NCBI RefSeq assembly: GCF_003260015.1
Contig: NZ_QCXS01000002.1
Coordinates: 682,001 to 746,000 of the forward strand
DNA from: Nakamurella deserti
GTDB lineage: Bacteria > Actinomycetota > Actinomycetes > Mycobacteriales > Nakamurellaceae
DNA: 64,000 nt
Direction: 5' to 3'
Part shown: positions 34,313-43,890 of the stretch, in pieces
Position numbering within the stretch: the first letter of the stretch is position 1
How the letters are laid out: every line of letters begins with the position of its first letter
The notes under the pieces: model-generated
Database searches by the model: none
What the model saw: the letters and a program-made list of their open reading frames with translations, nothing else
What the model was told of the DNA's origin: nothing
Made by a program: the position numbers and the translations under genes

Positions 34313-36529
34313 GTGAGCGAGACCACGGAGCTGCTCGATACCCCGCAGACCGCATCGTCGGGCCGCGGCAAGGGCCTGACGGGCATGGTGTTGCCCGATC
34401 TCAAGGCGATGGCCAGCCGGCTCGGCATCAAGGGCACCTCGGCCATGCGCAAGGGCGACCTGATCGCCGCCATCTCCGCCCGTCAGAGCGGTGAGGGGCG
34501 CACCGGCGACACCGCCGCCGCCGGCCAGGCACCGACCCAGGCTCCGGCCACCGGACAGGCGCCGGCGGCCGCCCAGGCCCCGGCCGAGGGCACCCAGCGC
34601 CCGCCGCGGGCCCGTCGCAGCGCGAGCCGACCGGCCGGCAGCCCGGAGACCGACGCCGCAGCGACCACCGGTGCGCCTGCAGCCCCCGCCCCGGCCGTCG
34701 AGGCCTCGGCCGCCGACGCCCCGCGTCGCGACCAGCGCGGATCCGCGCAGGACACCGCGGCCGCGGACACCCGCGGCCGGACCGGCGAGGCTCCCGCGCG
34801 TCCGCGGTCCGAACACGACGGCGGCGGCGACGCCCCCGCCCGGGACGGCGGCGACACCGGTGCCCGCGCGAACGACGGCGACACCCGCTCCCGTCAGGAC
34901 GGCGACACCCGTCGCGACCAGGCGGGCGGCGACACCGGTGCCCGCGCGAACGACGGCGACACCCGCTCCCGTCAGGACGGCGACACCCGTCGCGACCAGG
35001 CGGGCGGCGACACCGGGGACCGCTCCGGCGAACGCACCGACCGTGGTGACGGATCGGGATCCGACGAGTTCCCCAGCCGCGACCGCAGCCGCCGCAACCG
35101 CCGCAACCGCCGTGACCGCGACCGCCCGGCGGACGGTGCGGGGGAGACCGCCGACGGCGCCGACCGCGGGTCGCAGCCCCGGCAGAACACCCAGCGCGAC
35201 AACGGGAGCCAGAACAACGGGTCCAACCGCGACCAGAACCGTTCGGCGCAGAGCCGCGAGACGCAGCGCGACCAGGACGACGACTTCGACGGCGACGGCA
35301 CCCGCCGGGGCCGCCGCTACCGCGACCGGAACCGCCGCGGCCGCGAGCGTTTCACCGAGACCCCGGGTGACACCGAGGTCCGCGACGACGACGTGCTGCT
35401 GCCCGTCGCCGGCATCCTCGACGTCCTCGACTCGTATGCGTTCGTGCGGACCTCCGGCTACCTGACCGGGTCCAACGACGTGTACGTGTCGCTCTCGCAG
35501 GTCCGCAAGCACCACCTGCGCCGCGGTGACGCGATCACCGGCGCGGTCCGGGCCCCCCGGGAGAACGAGGCCGCCCGGCAGAAGTTCAACGCACTGGTCC
35601 GGCTCGACTCGGTCAACGGCCTGGACCCGGAGCAGGCCAAGAACCGGCCCGAGTTCACCAAGCTGACCCCGCTGTACCCGAACGAGCGGCTCCGCCTGGA
35701 GACCGAGGCGCACATCCTCACCACCCGCGTCATCGACCTGGTGATGCCGGTCGGCAAGGGGCAGCGCGCACTGATCGTGTCGCCGCCCAAGGCCGGCAAG
35801 ACCTCGGTGCTGCAGGCCATCGCCAACGCGATCAGCACCAACAACCCGGAGTGCCACCTGATGGTGGTCCTCGTCGACGAGCGTCCGGAAGAGGTCACCG
35901 ACATGCAGCGGTCGGTCAAGGGGGAGGTCATCGCCTCCACCTTCGACCGCCCGCCGGCCGACCACACCCAGGTCGCGGAACTGGCCATCGAGCGGGCCAA
36001 GCGGCTCGTCGAGATGGGCAAGGACGTCGTCGTGCTGCTCGACTCGATCACCCGGCTCGGCCGCGCCTACAACCTGGCCGCCCCGGCGTCCGGGCGCATC
36101 CTGTCCGGTGGTGTCGACTCGACCGCGCTGTTCCCGCCGAAGCGGTTCCTCGGTGCGGCGCGCAACATCGAGAACGGCGGCTCGCTGACCATCTTCGCCT
36201 CGGCGCTGGTAGAGACCGGCTCCGCCGGTGACACGGTCATCTTCGAGGAGTTCAAGGGCACCGGCAACGCCGAGCTCAAGCTCGACCGCCGGATCGCCGA
36301 CAAGCGGGTCTTCCCGGCCATCGACATCGACCAGTCCTCCACCCGGAAGGAGGACCTGCTGATGTCGCCCGACGAGCACGCCGTCGTCATCAAGCTGCGT
36401 CGGGTCCTCGGTGCGCTGGAGTCGCAGGCCGCGCTGGACCTGGTCCTCGGCCGCCTGCGCAAGACGCGCAGCAACGTCGAGTTCCTGATGCAGGTCGCCG
36501 CCACCACCCCGAACGCCGACCGGGACTGA
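34313..36529 (+). CDS. rho: Transcription termination factor Rho with large N-terminal insertion
   Basis: 738 residues versus ~420 in E. coli. Rho N-helix domain (~1-60; LKAMASRLGIKGTSAMRKGDLI), then a ~280-residue low-complexity Arg/Asp/Gly-rich insertion, the RNA-binding OB fold (~360-430; VLDSYAFVRTSGYL), and the RecA-like hexameric ATPase with PPKAGKTS (~490) and VLLDSITRLGRAYN. Such disordered insertions occur in actinobacterial Rho and enhance RNA binding. The insertion contains two exact 26-residue repeats. GTG 34313 follows AGGAAGG. Confidence 0.95.
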   Translation: MSETTELLDTPQTASSGRGKGLTGMVLPDLKAMASRLGIKGTSAMRKGDLIAAISARQSGEGRTGDTAAAGQAPTQAPATGQAPAAAQAPAEGTQRPPRARRSASRPAGSPETDAAATTGAPAAPAPAVEASAADAPRRDQRGSAQDTAAADTRGRTGEAPARPRSEHDGGGDAPARDGGDTGARANDGDTRSRQDGDTRRDQAGGDTGARANDGDTRSRQDGDTRRDQAGGDTGDRSGERTDRGDGSGSDEFPSRDRSRRNRRNRRDRDRPADGAGETADGADRGSQPRQNTQRDNGSQNNGSNRDQNRSAQSRETQRDQDDDFDGDGTRRGRRYRDRNRRGRERFTETPGDTEVRDDDVLLPVAGILDVLDSYAFVRTSGYLTGSNDVYVSLSQVRKHHLRRGDAITGAVRAPRENEAARQKFNALVRLDSVNGLDPEQAKNRPEFTKLTPLYPNERLRLETEAHILTTRVIDLVMPVGKGQRALIVSPPKAGKTSVLQAIANAISTNNPECHLMVVLVDERPEEVTDMQRSVKGEVIASTFDRPPADHTQVAELAIERAKRLVEMGKDVVVLLDSITRLGRAYNLAAPASGRILSGGVDSTALFPPKRFLGAARNIENGGSLTIFASALVETGSAGDTVIFEEFKGTGNAELKLDRRIADKRVFPAIDIDQSSTRKEDLLMSPDEHAVVIKLRRVLGALESQAALDLVLGRLRKTRSNVEFLMQVAATTPNADRD
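34851..35006. repeat. 78-bp tandem repeat inside rho, two copies plus partial
   Basis: 34851-34928 and 34929-35006 are practically identical; a third copy begins at 35007 and soon diverges. They encode a 26-residue unit with DTRSRQDGDTRRDQA. The unit is a multiple of three, so gains and losses stay in frame. Confidence 0.93.
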
Positions 36530-36531
36530 CC

Positions 36532-36999
36532 GTGTCGCCGCACGGACACACCCCCGCGGGCCAGGCGCCCGCGGGGGCGGTGCTCGACCTGCTCGGGCAG
36601 GCCCGCACCGTGCTGCTCACCACCTTCCGGAAGAACGGCACCCCGGTGGCGACCCCGGTGTGGACCGTCCGCGACGGGGACGAGCTGCTCGTGTGGACGA
36701 ACCCCACCAGCGGTAAGTACAAGCGGATCCGCCGCGACGCCGCCGTCACCGTCGTGCCGTGCTCCACCCGGGGGGAGCCCCGCGGCACGGCCGTGCCCGC
36801 CCGCGCCCGGTTGCTCGACGACGCCGAACTGCCGGCCCTGCTGGCCGGGATCCGCGCCAAGTACGGCGTCGCCGGCCGGGTCACCGTGCTGTCCAGCGTC
36901 ATCGGCGCGTGGTTCGATCGCCGCCCCCAGGGCGGTCTCGCCATCACCCTGGACGCACCGGATCCACGTCCGGGAACCACCGGTCCCGACCGGGAATAG
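36532..36999 (+). CDS. PPOX-class (split beta-barrel) F420-dependent enzyme family protein
   Basis: 155 residues with the pyridoxamine-phosphate-oxidase-like split barrel: ARTVLLTTFRKNGTPVATPVW, then LLVWTNPTSGKYKRIRRD and VVPCSTRGEP. Members of this actinobacterial subgroup bind F420 (or FMN) and reduce varied substrates; the substrate is unknown. GTG 36532 lies 2 bp after the rho stop, so it is probably co-transcribed with rho. Confidence 0.85.
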   Translation: MSPHGHTPAGQAPAGAVLDLLGQARTVLLTTFRKNGTPVATPVWTVRDGDELLVWTNPTSGKYKRIRRDAAVTVVPCSTRGEPRGTAVPARARLLDDAELPALLAGIRAKYGVAGRVTVLSSVIGAWFDRRPQGGLAITLDAPDPRPGTTGPDRE

Positions 37000-37155
37000 C
37001 GGCGACACCCGTCGTGTTTGGACTGACCGTGGGCCGATCTGGCACACTGGACGACTGTCCACCGGTTCCGGTTCACGATCCCGCAGCAGTGCTGCAGTCC
37101 CTGCCGTCAGGGGGGACGGATCGACCCGGCGACCACACCGAGAAGAGGAACTGTC

Positions 37156-37368
37156 ATGAAGGCTGGGATCCACCCCACCTACCACGAGACCTCCGTCAGC
37201 TGCGGCTGCGGCAACTCGTTCACCACGCGGTCGACCAAGGCCGACGGCACCATCGCCGTCGAGGTCTGCTCGAACTGCCACCCGTTCTACACCGGCAAGC
37301 AGAAGATCCTCGACACCGGTGGGCGCGTCGCCCGCTTCGAGGCGCGTTACGGCAAGCGCACCCGATAG
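37156..37368 (+). CDS. rpmE: 50S ribosomal protein L31, zinc-binding form
   Basis: 70 residues. CGCG near residue 16 and CSNCH near residue 36 supply the zinc-binding cysteines of the C+ type, the form made under zinc sufficiency. ATG 37156 has AGAGGA upstream. A strong terminator follows at 37378-37423. Confidence 0.96.
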   Translation: MKAGIHPTYHETSVSCGCGNSFTTRSTKADGTIAVEVCSNCHPFYTGKQKILDTGGRVARFEARYGKRTR

Positions 37369-37377
37369 CTGTCTCCC

Positions 37378-37423
37378 AGCGCCCGTCCAGCCCTCTCCGG
37401 AGGGCAGGGCGGGCGCTGTCGTT
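37378..37423 (+). terminator. Rho-independent terminator of rpmE
   Basis: AGCGCCCG (37378-37385) pairs with CGGGCGCT (37410-37417) and inside it GCCCTC pairs with GAGGGC, giving a long two-part hairpin followed by GTCGTTT. It separates rpmE from prfA. Confidence 0.8.
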
Positions 37424-37474
37424 TCTCCACCTCCGGGTGCCGCCCGCCTGCCGCACGTTCCCGAAAGGCCTCCG

Positions 37475-38557
37475 ATGACCAGCCCCGCCAAGCCCGCCGC
37501 CGAACTCGTCCGCGAGTACGCCGAGCTGGAGGGCCGGCTGGCGGACCCGGCCATCCACTCCGACCAGGGGCTGGCCCGCAAGCTCGGCCGTCGCTACGCC
37601 GAACTCGGCCCCATCGTCGCCACCGCCAAGGCCCTCGACCAGACCCGCGACAACCTCGCCACCGCACTCGAGTTCGCCGCCGAGGACGAGTCGTTCGCCG
37701 CCGAGGCCGAGGAACTGCGCCCACAGGTGCTGGAGCTGGAGACCAGGCTCGTCGAGCTGCTCGCCCCCCGCGACCCCGACGACGCCAAGGACGTGATCGT
37801 CGAGGTCAAGGCGGGGGAGGGCGGCGACGAGTCCGCGCTGTTCGCCGGTGATCTGCTGCGGATGTACCTGCGCTACGCCGAGCGCCGCGGCTGGAAGACC
37901 GAGGTGCTCTCGGCCAGCGACTCCGACCTCGGCGGCTACAAGGACGTGACCGTCGCGGTGAAGTCCAAGGGCACCCCGGCGCCGGCGGACGGCGTCTGGG
38001 CCCGGCTGAAGTACGAGGGCGGTGTGCACCGGGTCCAGCGGGTGCCCGTCACCGAATCCCAGGGGCGCATCCACACCTCGGCCGCCGGGGTGTTCGTCTC
38101 GCCCGAGGTCGAGGACGTGGACGAGGTCACCATCGACCCGAACGACCTACGCATCGACGTCTTCCGGTCGTCGGGCCCGGGCGGCCAGTCGGTGAACACC
38201 ACGGATTCCGCGGTGCGGATCACCCACCTGCCCACCGGCATCGTGGTGTCGTGTCAGAACGAGAAGTCGCAGCTGCAGAACAAGGAGCAGGCGATGCGCA
38301 TCCTGCGCTCCCGCATGCTCGTCGCCGCCCGTGAGGCGGCCGACGCGCTGGCCGCCGACGCCCGCCGCTCGCAGGTGCGCACGGTGGACCGCTCGGAGCG
38401 CATCCGCACCTACAACTATCCGGAGAACCGGATCGCCGATCACCGCGTCGGCTACAAGGCCTACAACCTGGACGCCGTACTCGGCGGCGACCTGGACAGC
38501 GTGCTCGACGCGCTGGAGACCGCCGACCGCAACGAACGACTGGCAGGGGCCCACTGA
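37475..38557 (+). CDS. prfA: Peptide chain release factor 1
   Basis: 360 residues; recognises UAA and UAG in the ribosomal A site. Domain 3 has [20 protein letters not shown] with the catalytic GGQ that PrmC methylates; the codon-recognition loop should lie around residues 180-190. ATG 37475 follows GAAAGG. The stop overlaps the prmC start (TGATG), an arrangement conserved across bacteria. Confidence 0.96.
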   Translation: MTSPAKPAAELVREYAELEGRLADPAIHSDQGLARKLGRRYAELGPIVATAKALDQTRDNLATALEFAAEDESFAAEAEELRPQVLELETRLVELLAPRDPDDAKDVIVEVKAGEGGDESALFAGDLLRMYLRYAERRGWKTEVLSASDSDLGGYKDVTVAVKSKGTPAPADGVWARLKYEGGVHRVQRVPVTESQGRIHTSAAGVFVSPEVEDVDEVTIDPNDLRIDVFRSSGPGGQSVNTTDSAVRITHLPTGIVVSCQNEKSQLQNKEQAMRILRSRMLVAAREAADALAADARRSQVRTVDRSERIRTYNYPENRIADHRVGYKAYNLDAVLGGDLDSVLDALETADRNERLAGAH

Positions 38558-39432
38558 TGAGCCGTGAATCGCTGCGGGTCGCCATCATGGAGGCGACCAA
38601 GAAACTTGCCGAGGCCGGCGTCGGGTCGCCGCAGGTGGACGCCGAGCTGCTGGCCGCCCACCTGCTGGCCGTCGACCGCACCCGGCTCGGGATGACGCCG
38701 TTGGTGGAGCACAGCTGGGTGGCGGACTACCAGGCCGCGGTCGACCGGCGCGCCCAGCGGATCCCGCTGCAGCACATCACCGGACAGGCGTACCTGGGGG
38801 CGGCCACCGTGCTGGTGGGTCCGGGGGTGTTCACCCCGCGGCCGGAGACCGAGGTGTTGCTCGAATGGGCGTTGGACGCCATCAGCACGGTGAAGAACCC
38901 GCTGGTGGTGGATCTGTGCTCGGGCAGCGGCGCGATCGCGATCGCGGTCTCACTGGCCCGTCCGGACGCCACCGTCATCGCCGTCGAGGCCGACGCCGGC
39001 GCGCTGAGCTGGGCCCGGCGCAACATCGACCGCCACCAGCGGCACGGCGGCACGCCGATCACCCTGCGCGGTGGGGACATCTTCGACGAGCGGCTGCTGT
39101 CCGATCTCGACGGCAAGGTCGACCTCGTCACCGCCAACCCGCCCTACGTCCCCGAGGGGACGCCGGTCGAACCCGAGGTGTCCCACCACGACCCGGGGGT
39201 GGCGGTGTTCGCCGGCGCCGACGGGCTGTCGGTCATCAAGCCGATGATCAGTGTGGCCGCGGGCCTGCTCAAGCCGGGTGGATCGCTGGCGTTCGAGCAC
39301 GACGACACCCAGGGCAGCAGCGTGCCCGCGCTGCTGGCCGCCCGCCGGGTTCTGGCCGGGGTCGAGGACCACGTCGACCTGAACGGGCGGCCGCGCTTCG
39401 CCTCCGCACGCCGCGTCGCGCTGCAGCACTAA
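38557..39432 (+). CDS. prmC: Release factor glutamine methyltransferase
   Basis: 291 residues. A helical N-domain (~1-80) binds the release factor and a Rossmann SAM domain (~100-285) has [14 protein letters not shown] and the catalytic NPPY motif ([10 protein letters not shown]). It methylates the Gln of the GGQ loop in RF1/RF2. Translationally coupled to prfA. Confidence 0.95.
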   Translation: MSRESLRVAIMEATKKLAEAGVGSPQVDAELLAAHLLAVDRTRLGMTPLVEHSWVADYQAAVDRRAQRIPLQHITGQAYLGAATVLVGPGVFTPRPETEVLLEWALDAISTVKNPLVVDLCSGSGAIAIAVSLARPDATVIAVEADAGALSWARRNIDRHQRHGGTPITLRGGDIFDERLLSDLDGKVDLVTANPPYVPEGTPVEPEVSHHDPGVAVFAGADGLSVIKPMISVAAGLLKPGGSLAFEHDDTQGSSVPALLAARRVLAGVEDHVDLNGRPRFASARRVALQH

Positions 39433-39477
39433 TCTGGGTCGGTCCCACCGCACCGCGCTACGGAAAGAGCACCTGAC

Positions 39478-40788
39478 GTGACCGTCTTCGACTGCCTGGA
39501 TCCGGTCTCCCGCCGCGAGGGCCTGGACGCCGCGACCACCGCCGCTCGCGGTGGTCGACTCGTTGTGCTGCCCACCGACACCGTCTACGGCATCGGCGCC
39601 GACGCGTTCAGCCCGACCGCGGTGCGGGACCTGCTGGCCGCCAAGGGCCGTGGGCCGGACATGCCCGTGCCGGTGCTCATCGGGTCGACCGCGACCCTGG
39701 CCGGCCTGGTCGTGGCCGTACCGCCGCGGGCGCGGCTGCTGATGGACGCGTTCTGGCCGGGCGGGCTGTCGCTGATCCTCGAGCACGCGCCGTCGCTGTC
39801 GTGGAACCTCGGCGACACCCGCAACACGGTCATGGTGCGGATGCCGCTGCACCCGGTGGCGCTGGAGCTGCTGCGGGCGGTGGGGCCGATGGCGGTCTCG
39901 AGCGCCAACATCAGCGGCCGGCCGCCGGCCACCTCGGCGCAGCAGGCCCAGGCCCAGCTGTCCGACAGCGTCTCGGTGTTCCTCGACGCGGGGGACAGCC
40001 CGGTCGGCGTCGCGTCGACCGTCGTGGACCTCACCGGTGACGTGCCGCTGGTGCGCCGGGTCGGTGCCGTGTCGGTCGAGCAGCTCCGCGCGGTGCTGCC
40101 CGAGATCGAGGTCCCGGCCGGGACGACCCCGGACGCCACGCCGCCGGTGGAGCTGGGCGAGCCCGCGGCCGGCGGGACAACCGTCGACGACACGGCTGCG
40201 GCCGGCGCCGACGCAACCGGGGCGGATCCTGTGCTCGAGGAGGCCGGGGCCGGTCGGCCCCCGATGATCGAGGCGGACCTCGACGCCGCGGACGACACCA
40301 ACGACGGATCTGCCGCCCAAGACGACCCCGGTGACGCGTCGCCGGCCGGCGGCGGGGACCAGACGTCGACGGGGGACGGGCCGGCCGCCGGCGACGTCCC
40401 ACCGGGGGCCGCGGTACCACTGGCCGCCGACGCCGGCGACGGAGCGCCGCTCGCGGACGCCACGGTGGCGTCAGGACACGAGTCGCCCCAGGAAGCGGCG
40501 TCGGAGCCGTCCGCGGACGACGTGGACGCCATCGACGGGGCGCCGCTCGCGGACGCCACGGTCGCGTCAGGGCACGCGTCGCCCCAGGAGACCGCGTCGG
40601 AGCCGGTCGCGGACGACGACGCCATCGACGGGGCGCCGCTCGCGGACGCCACGGTCGCGGCAAGGCACGCGTCGCCCCAGGGAGCCGCGTCGGAGCCGTC
40701 CGCGGACGACGCGGACGCGCCCTCCGGGCCGGCGACGGGTGACAGTGCGGGCGGCCGCCATGCGCGTCCGGACACCGACCGGTTCTGA
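39478..40788 (+). CDS. L-threonylcarbamoyladenylate synthase (TsaC/Sua5/YrdC) with acidic repeat tail
   Basis: 436 residues. The YrdC domain (~1-205) has PTDTVYGIGADAF, KGRGPDMPVPVLIG and VSSANISGRPP and makes threonylcarbamoyl-AMP from Thr, bicarbonate and ATP for tRNA t6A37. Instead of a Sua5 domain, the C-terminal ~225 residues are a disordered acidic Asp/Ala/Pro-rich tail containing three ~32-residue repeats. The tail is roughly as long as the enzyme and its function is unknown. GTG 39478. Confidence 0.92.
   Translation: MTVFDCLDPVSRREGLDAATTAARGGRLVVLPTDTVYGIGADAFSPTAVRDLLAAKGRGPDMPVPVLIGSTATLAGLVVAVPPRARLLMDAFWPGGLSLILEHAPSLSWNLGDTRNTVMVRMPLHPVALELLRAVGPMAVSSANISGRPPATSAQQAQAQLSDSVSVFLDAGDSPVGVASTVVDLTGDVPLVRRVGAVSVEQLRAVLPEIEVPAGTTPDATPPVELGEPAAGGTTVDDTAAAGADATGADPVLEEAGAGRPPMIEADLDAADDTNDGSAAQDDPGDASPAGGGDQTSTGDGPAAGDVPPGAAVPLAADAGDGAPLADATVASGHESPQEAASEPSADDVDAIDGAPLADATVASGHASPQETASEPVADDDAIDGAPLADATVAARHASPQGAASEPSADDADAPSGPATGDSAGGRHARPDTDRF
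40444..40725. repeat. 93-96-bp in-frame tandem repeat, three copies
   Basis: Units begin at 40444, 40540 and 40633 (periods 96 and 93 bp) with the shared start GCGCCGCTCGCGGACGCCAC. They encode the APLADATVASGH-type repeats of the TsaC tail. Period differences are multiples of three, which preserves the frame. Confidence 0.92.
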
Positions 40789-40821
40789 CTCCGCCGTACC
40801 CGCCGGACGGTACGCCGCCGC

Positions 40822-41307
40822 TCAGCCGGCCGGAACCGGGCCCACGGGGCGCCGGGACGGGAACACCCCGTCGCGCCGGAGCGCCACCAGCAGCGCGCCC
40901 AGAGCCAGGGCGCACAGCGACTGACCGGCCATCCCGGTGACACCGAAGGCGGTGATCCCCACGGCGGCCGGCGCCGGCGCGGCGACCAGCCACCGGCGGT
41001 CCCCCCGGCGGTACCCGACGACGACCATCACCACCGTGAGCAGCAACAGGGCCCGCACCGGATGCGCGATGCCCAGCATCGTCGTGAGCTCGGGTTTCAC
41101 CTCCAGCCGAGGCGTCCAGTACGGATCGCAGACCGTGGTCATCCAGCCGTCCGCGTCGTAGCTGTTGTGGCACAGACCGTTGCCGTAGAAGGTGTAGCCG
41201 AATCCGGTCTCCACGGTGTTCTTCCACGGGAGCCCGAGGGACACCGTCGCGGCGACCGCGGCGATGACCAGCCAGCTCCGCGCGACCGGCCCGGGGCGTC
41301 GGCTCAC
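40822..41307 (-). CDS. Membrane protein of unknown function
   Basis: 161 residues, about four TM helices. A loop after the first helix (LPWKNTVETGFGYTF, NSYDADGWMTTVCDPYW) is rich in aromatic residues and contains two Cys that could form a disulphide outside the cell. GTG 41307 overlaps the stop of the upstream membrane-protein gene. I do not recognise the family. Confidence 0.75.
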   Translation of the reverse strand: MSRRPGPVARSWLVIAAVAATVSLGLPWKNTVETGFGYTFYGNGLCHNSYDADGWMTTVCDPYWTPRLEVKPELTTMLGIAHPVRALLLLTVVMVVVGYRRGDRRWLVAAPAPAAVGITAFGVTGMAGQSLCALALGALLVALRRDGVFPSRRPVGPVPAG

Positions 41308-41993
41308 AGCCGGCGGCCCGGGGAGAGCCACAGACCCAGCGCCGCGGCGAACGTGCCCATCGTCAGCACGAAGTTCGGCCCCGACGAGATGCCGGGCAGC
41401 ACGATCAGCACCCAGAACGCGATCAGGGCGCCCACGCCGACCGCACCGGTCCGCCAGGCTCCCGCGGGTGCCCGCTGTTGGAGGCGGGCCGCCAGCGGCG
41501 CCAACTGGACGACCGCCGCCAGCAGCGCGAACACCGCCCACGTCGTGGTGGTCGACCAGAGGGCCTTGGCGGCGAAGTCCTCGCCGAACGGCAGTCCGGC
41601 GCCCAGCGGCACGAGGACCAGCGCGGCGAGCTGGAGCGCACCGGCGGTCAGGGCGCCACGGGTCGGGCGGGGTCCCGGGGCGGAGCCGGGCCACAGCGTG
41701 GTGGGCGGGCCGAAGGGGTTTCCCTGCTCGTACGGCCCCTGCGGGTGGTCCTGGCGGTCCGGTGACCCCTGCGGTGCCGTCGGTGTGGAGCCGTGCGCAG
41801 CCGGGTCGGCAGGTGACGGGCCCGGCGATCCCTGATGATGCTGCGGGTGGGAAGGACCCGCGGGCCGCGGCGCCGGCGGCGCGAGACTGTTCGGCGGCGC
41901 GCCGGTCGGGCCGTACCCGGCCCCCGGTCCGTGGCCGAGCGGCGGGGACGGGTGCGGGCCCGGTGCGTACGGGCCGGACATGGGCTGCGACAT
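41304..41993 (-). CDS. Proline-rich N-terminus membrane protein of unknown function
   Basis: 229 residues: a ~110-residue Pro/Gly/His/Ser-rich cytoplasmic N-terminus beginning SQPMSGPYAPGP, then four TM helices (ALTAGALQLAALVLVPLGAG and onwards). Such Pro-rich plus 4-TM proteins are common and mostly uncharacterised in actinobacteria. ATG 41993 follows GAGAGG. Forms a two-gene operon with the downstream membrane protein. Confidence 0.75.
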   Translation of the reverse strand: MSQPMSGPYAPGPHPSPPLGHGPGAGYGPTGAPPNSLAPPAPRPAGPSHPQHHQGSPGPSPADPAAHGSTPTAPQGSPDRQDHPQGPYEQGNPFGPPTTLWPGSAPGPRPTRGALTAGALQLAALVLVPLGAGLPFGEDFAAKALWSTTTTWAVFALLAAVVQLAPLAARLQQRAPAGAWRTGAVGVGALIAFWVLIVLPGISSGPNFVLTMGTFAAALGLWLSPGRRL

Positions 41994-42623
41994 GGGGGGC
42001 GCCTCTCGGTCGGCATCATCGGAAACGGCTACGCAAAGTGACGGTTCCGGCGCCGCCGCCCGGCGGGCCCGGCCGTCACCTCGACGTCGGCGGACCTCCG
42101 GTGCCCTGGGCTCCCGGTCGGTCCGGTCCTCCGATGCGCCGGTCGCCCGGAATGTTCCCGAGGTCGCACCGGTCGCGCCCGCACCCGGACGGGCGGCGCG
42201 TCCGGCCCCGGACACACCGATGGCCGGACCGTCTCCGAGGAGACCTCCGGCCATGGTGGGAAGGACGACGGTGCCGCCCGGCGTGGGCGGGGTGTCCGAC
42301 GGGATGGTGCCGGGCGCGGCGGGCGCCCGGGTGCGGGACCGTACGGCCCGGCGTGGGCCTGTCGGTACAGGTGAGACGGTCGACCGGTGGGCCCCGGCGT
42401 GGGGCCCGTCCGGTCGGAACGGCGATCCGGCGTGGATCGTGGGTGGTGCGGTGCGGCCGGACGGCGGGGCGGGGATCGAACCGGATCCCGTCCGATCGGG
42501 CGTCGAACGGACGGCATCCGGATCCCCGCGGTCAGGCGGCTCGTAGAAGGGATGCGCCGGACCCCGGTTTCGTCCCGCGATTCGGCCGAATCTTTCCGGT
42601 ACTCCCGCGGTTACCCTGAGTCA
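41994..42623. other. Divergent intergenic region before wecA
   Basis: 630 bp between divergent genes. Long open frames exist on both strands but are Arg/Pro-rich and look like GC artefacts. A GGGCCCC / GGGGCCC hairpin (42389-42407) is visible. Promoters for both directions are expected; none stands out. Confidence 0.4.
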
Positions 42624-43793
42624 GTGATTTCCTCGATCCCGGCGCGCGAGTACGGCCTCGTCTTCGCCACGGCGGTCGCGGTCACCTATCTCGTCACCGG
42701 GGTCGTACGGCTGTTCGCCACCCGTATCGGCGCGTTCTCACCGATCCGCGAGCGGGACGTGCACAGCGTCCCCACCCCGCGCATGGGCGGGGTGGCGGTG
42801 TACCTCGGGGTGACCGCCGCCGTGCTGATGGGCTACAACCTGCCGGCCCTGTCGGAGGCGTTCCGCAACAACACCGAGATCCTCGGTGTCCTGGTCGCCG
42901 GCGGGGTGATCTGCTTCGTCGGGGCCGTCGATGACCGTTTCGACCTCAGTGCGGTCACCAAACTGGCCGGTCAGGTGCTCGCGGCCGGCCTGCTGGTGCT
43001 CTTCGGGGTGCAGTGGGTGCTCCTGCGGCTGCCGACCGGCAGCGACGGGGACGTGGGCAACATCTACGTTCTCGGCCGCGACCAGGCGGTGATCCTGACC
43101 GTGCTGCTCGCCGTGCTGCTGACCAACGCGATGAACTTCATCGACGGTCTGGACGGGCTGCTCGCCGGAGTCGCCTTCATCTCCGCGATCGCGGCGTTCG
43201 CCTTCTCGCTGTACGTGCTCTACGACTCGGGCAACAACGGTCTCGCGCAGCCGCCGCTGATCGCCGCCGCGCTGGCCGGCGCCTGTCTGGGCTTCCTGCC
43301 GCACAACTTCTTCCCGGCCCGGATCTTCATGGGCGACTCGGGCTCCATGTTCATCGGCGTCACCATGGCCGCGGCGATCACCAGCACCGCCGGCAAGATC
43401 GACCCGCTGGCGTTGGGCACCCGGTCGTCGATCGCGCTGCTCGCGCCGCTGATCGTGGCGCTGGCGGTCGTGTTCATCCCGCTGCTGGACTTCTTCCTGG
43501 CGGTGGTGCGGCGGACCCGGGCCGGCAAGAGCCCGATGTCGGCGGACAAGAAGCACCTGCACCACCGCATGCTGCAGATCGGCCACACGCACCGCCAGGC
43601 GGTGCTGATCTTCTACCTGTGGGCGCTGGTCTTCGCCGGGGGAGCGGTGTCCCTGGGCTTCTTCAACTGGCAGGTGGTGATCGGGCCGTGGCTCGGGGGT
43701 GCCGTGGCGGCGCTCGTCGTCTCGGCCCACCCCTGGCTGCGCGCCTCTAGACTGAACCGGCTGCGGACCCGCAGCCAGACCCCGGCGGACTGA
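42624..43793 (+). CDS. wecA: Undecaprenyl/decaprenyl-phosphate N-acetylglucosaminyl-1-phosphate transferase (WecA/TagO family)
   Basis: 389 residues, ~11 TM helices; transfers GlcNAc-1-phosphate to polyprenyl phosphate, starting cell-wall linker or polysaccharide synthesis. GAVDDRFDL carries the Mg-binding Asp pair, NAMNFIDGLDGLLAG is the catalytic motif, and KHLHHRMLQIGH the cytoplasmic His motif. GTG 42624. Its position before the atp operon matches mycobacteria (Rv1302), where WecA primes the arabinogalactan linker. Confidence 0.94.
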   Translation: MISSIPAREYGLVFATAVAVTYLVTGVVRLFATRIGAFSPIRERDVHSVPTPRMGGVAVYLGVTAAVLMGYNLPALSEAFRNNTEILGVLVAGGVICFVGAVDDRFDLSAVTKLAGQVLAAGLLVLFGVQWVLLRLPTGSDGDVGNIYVLGRDQAVILTVLLAVLLTNAMNFIDGLDGLLAGVAFISAIAAFAFSLYVLYDSGNNGLAQPPLIAAALAGACLGFLPHNFFPARIFMGDSGSMFIGVTMAAAITSTAGKIDPLALGTRSSIALLAPLIVALAVVFIPLLDFFLAVVRRTRAGKSPMSADKKHLHHRMLQIGHTHRQAVLIFYLWALVFAGGAVSLGFFNWQVVIGPWLGGAVAALVVSAHPWLRASRLNRLRTRSQTPAD

Positions 43794-43890
43794 CCGAGCC
43801 GCGTCGCGACCCCTCGGGCGACACCGAGGATCCGGTCGCCCGTCACCGCCGTCACCGACCCCGGTCGGTCCGGCCCCGCGAGAGGACGTC

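Noticed and set aside
34313-36529. Two separate genes in the rho locus because of the low-complexity middle
   Set aside because: The frame is continuous from the Rho N-helix domain to the ATPase, and large insertions are usual in actinobacterial Rho.
42029-42517. 162-residue minus-strand ORF in front of wecA
   Set aside because: Arg/Pro-rich low complexity, no ribosome site, no recognisable fold, and it would overlap the probable promoter region.
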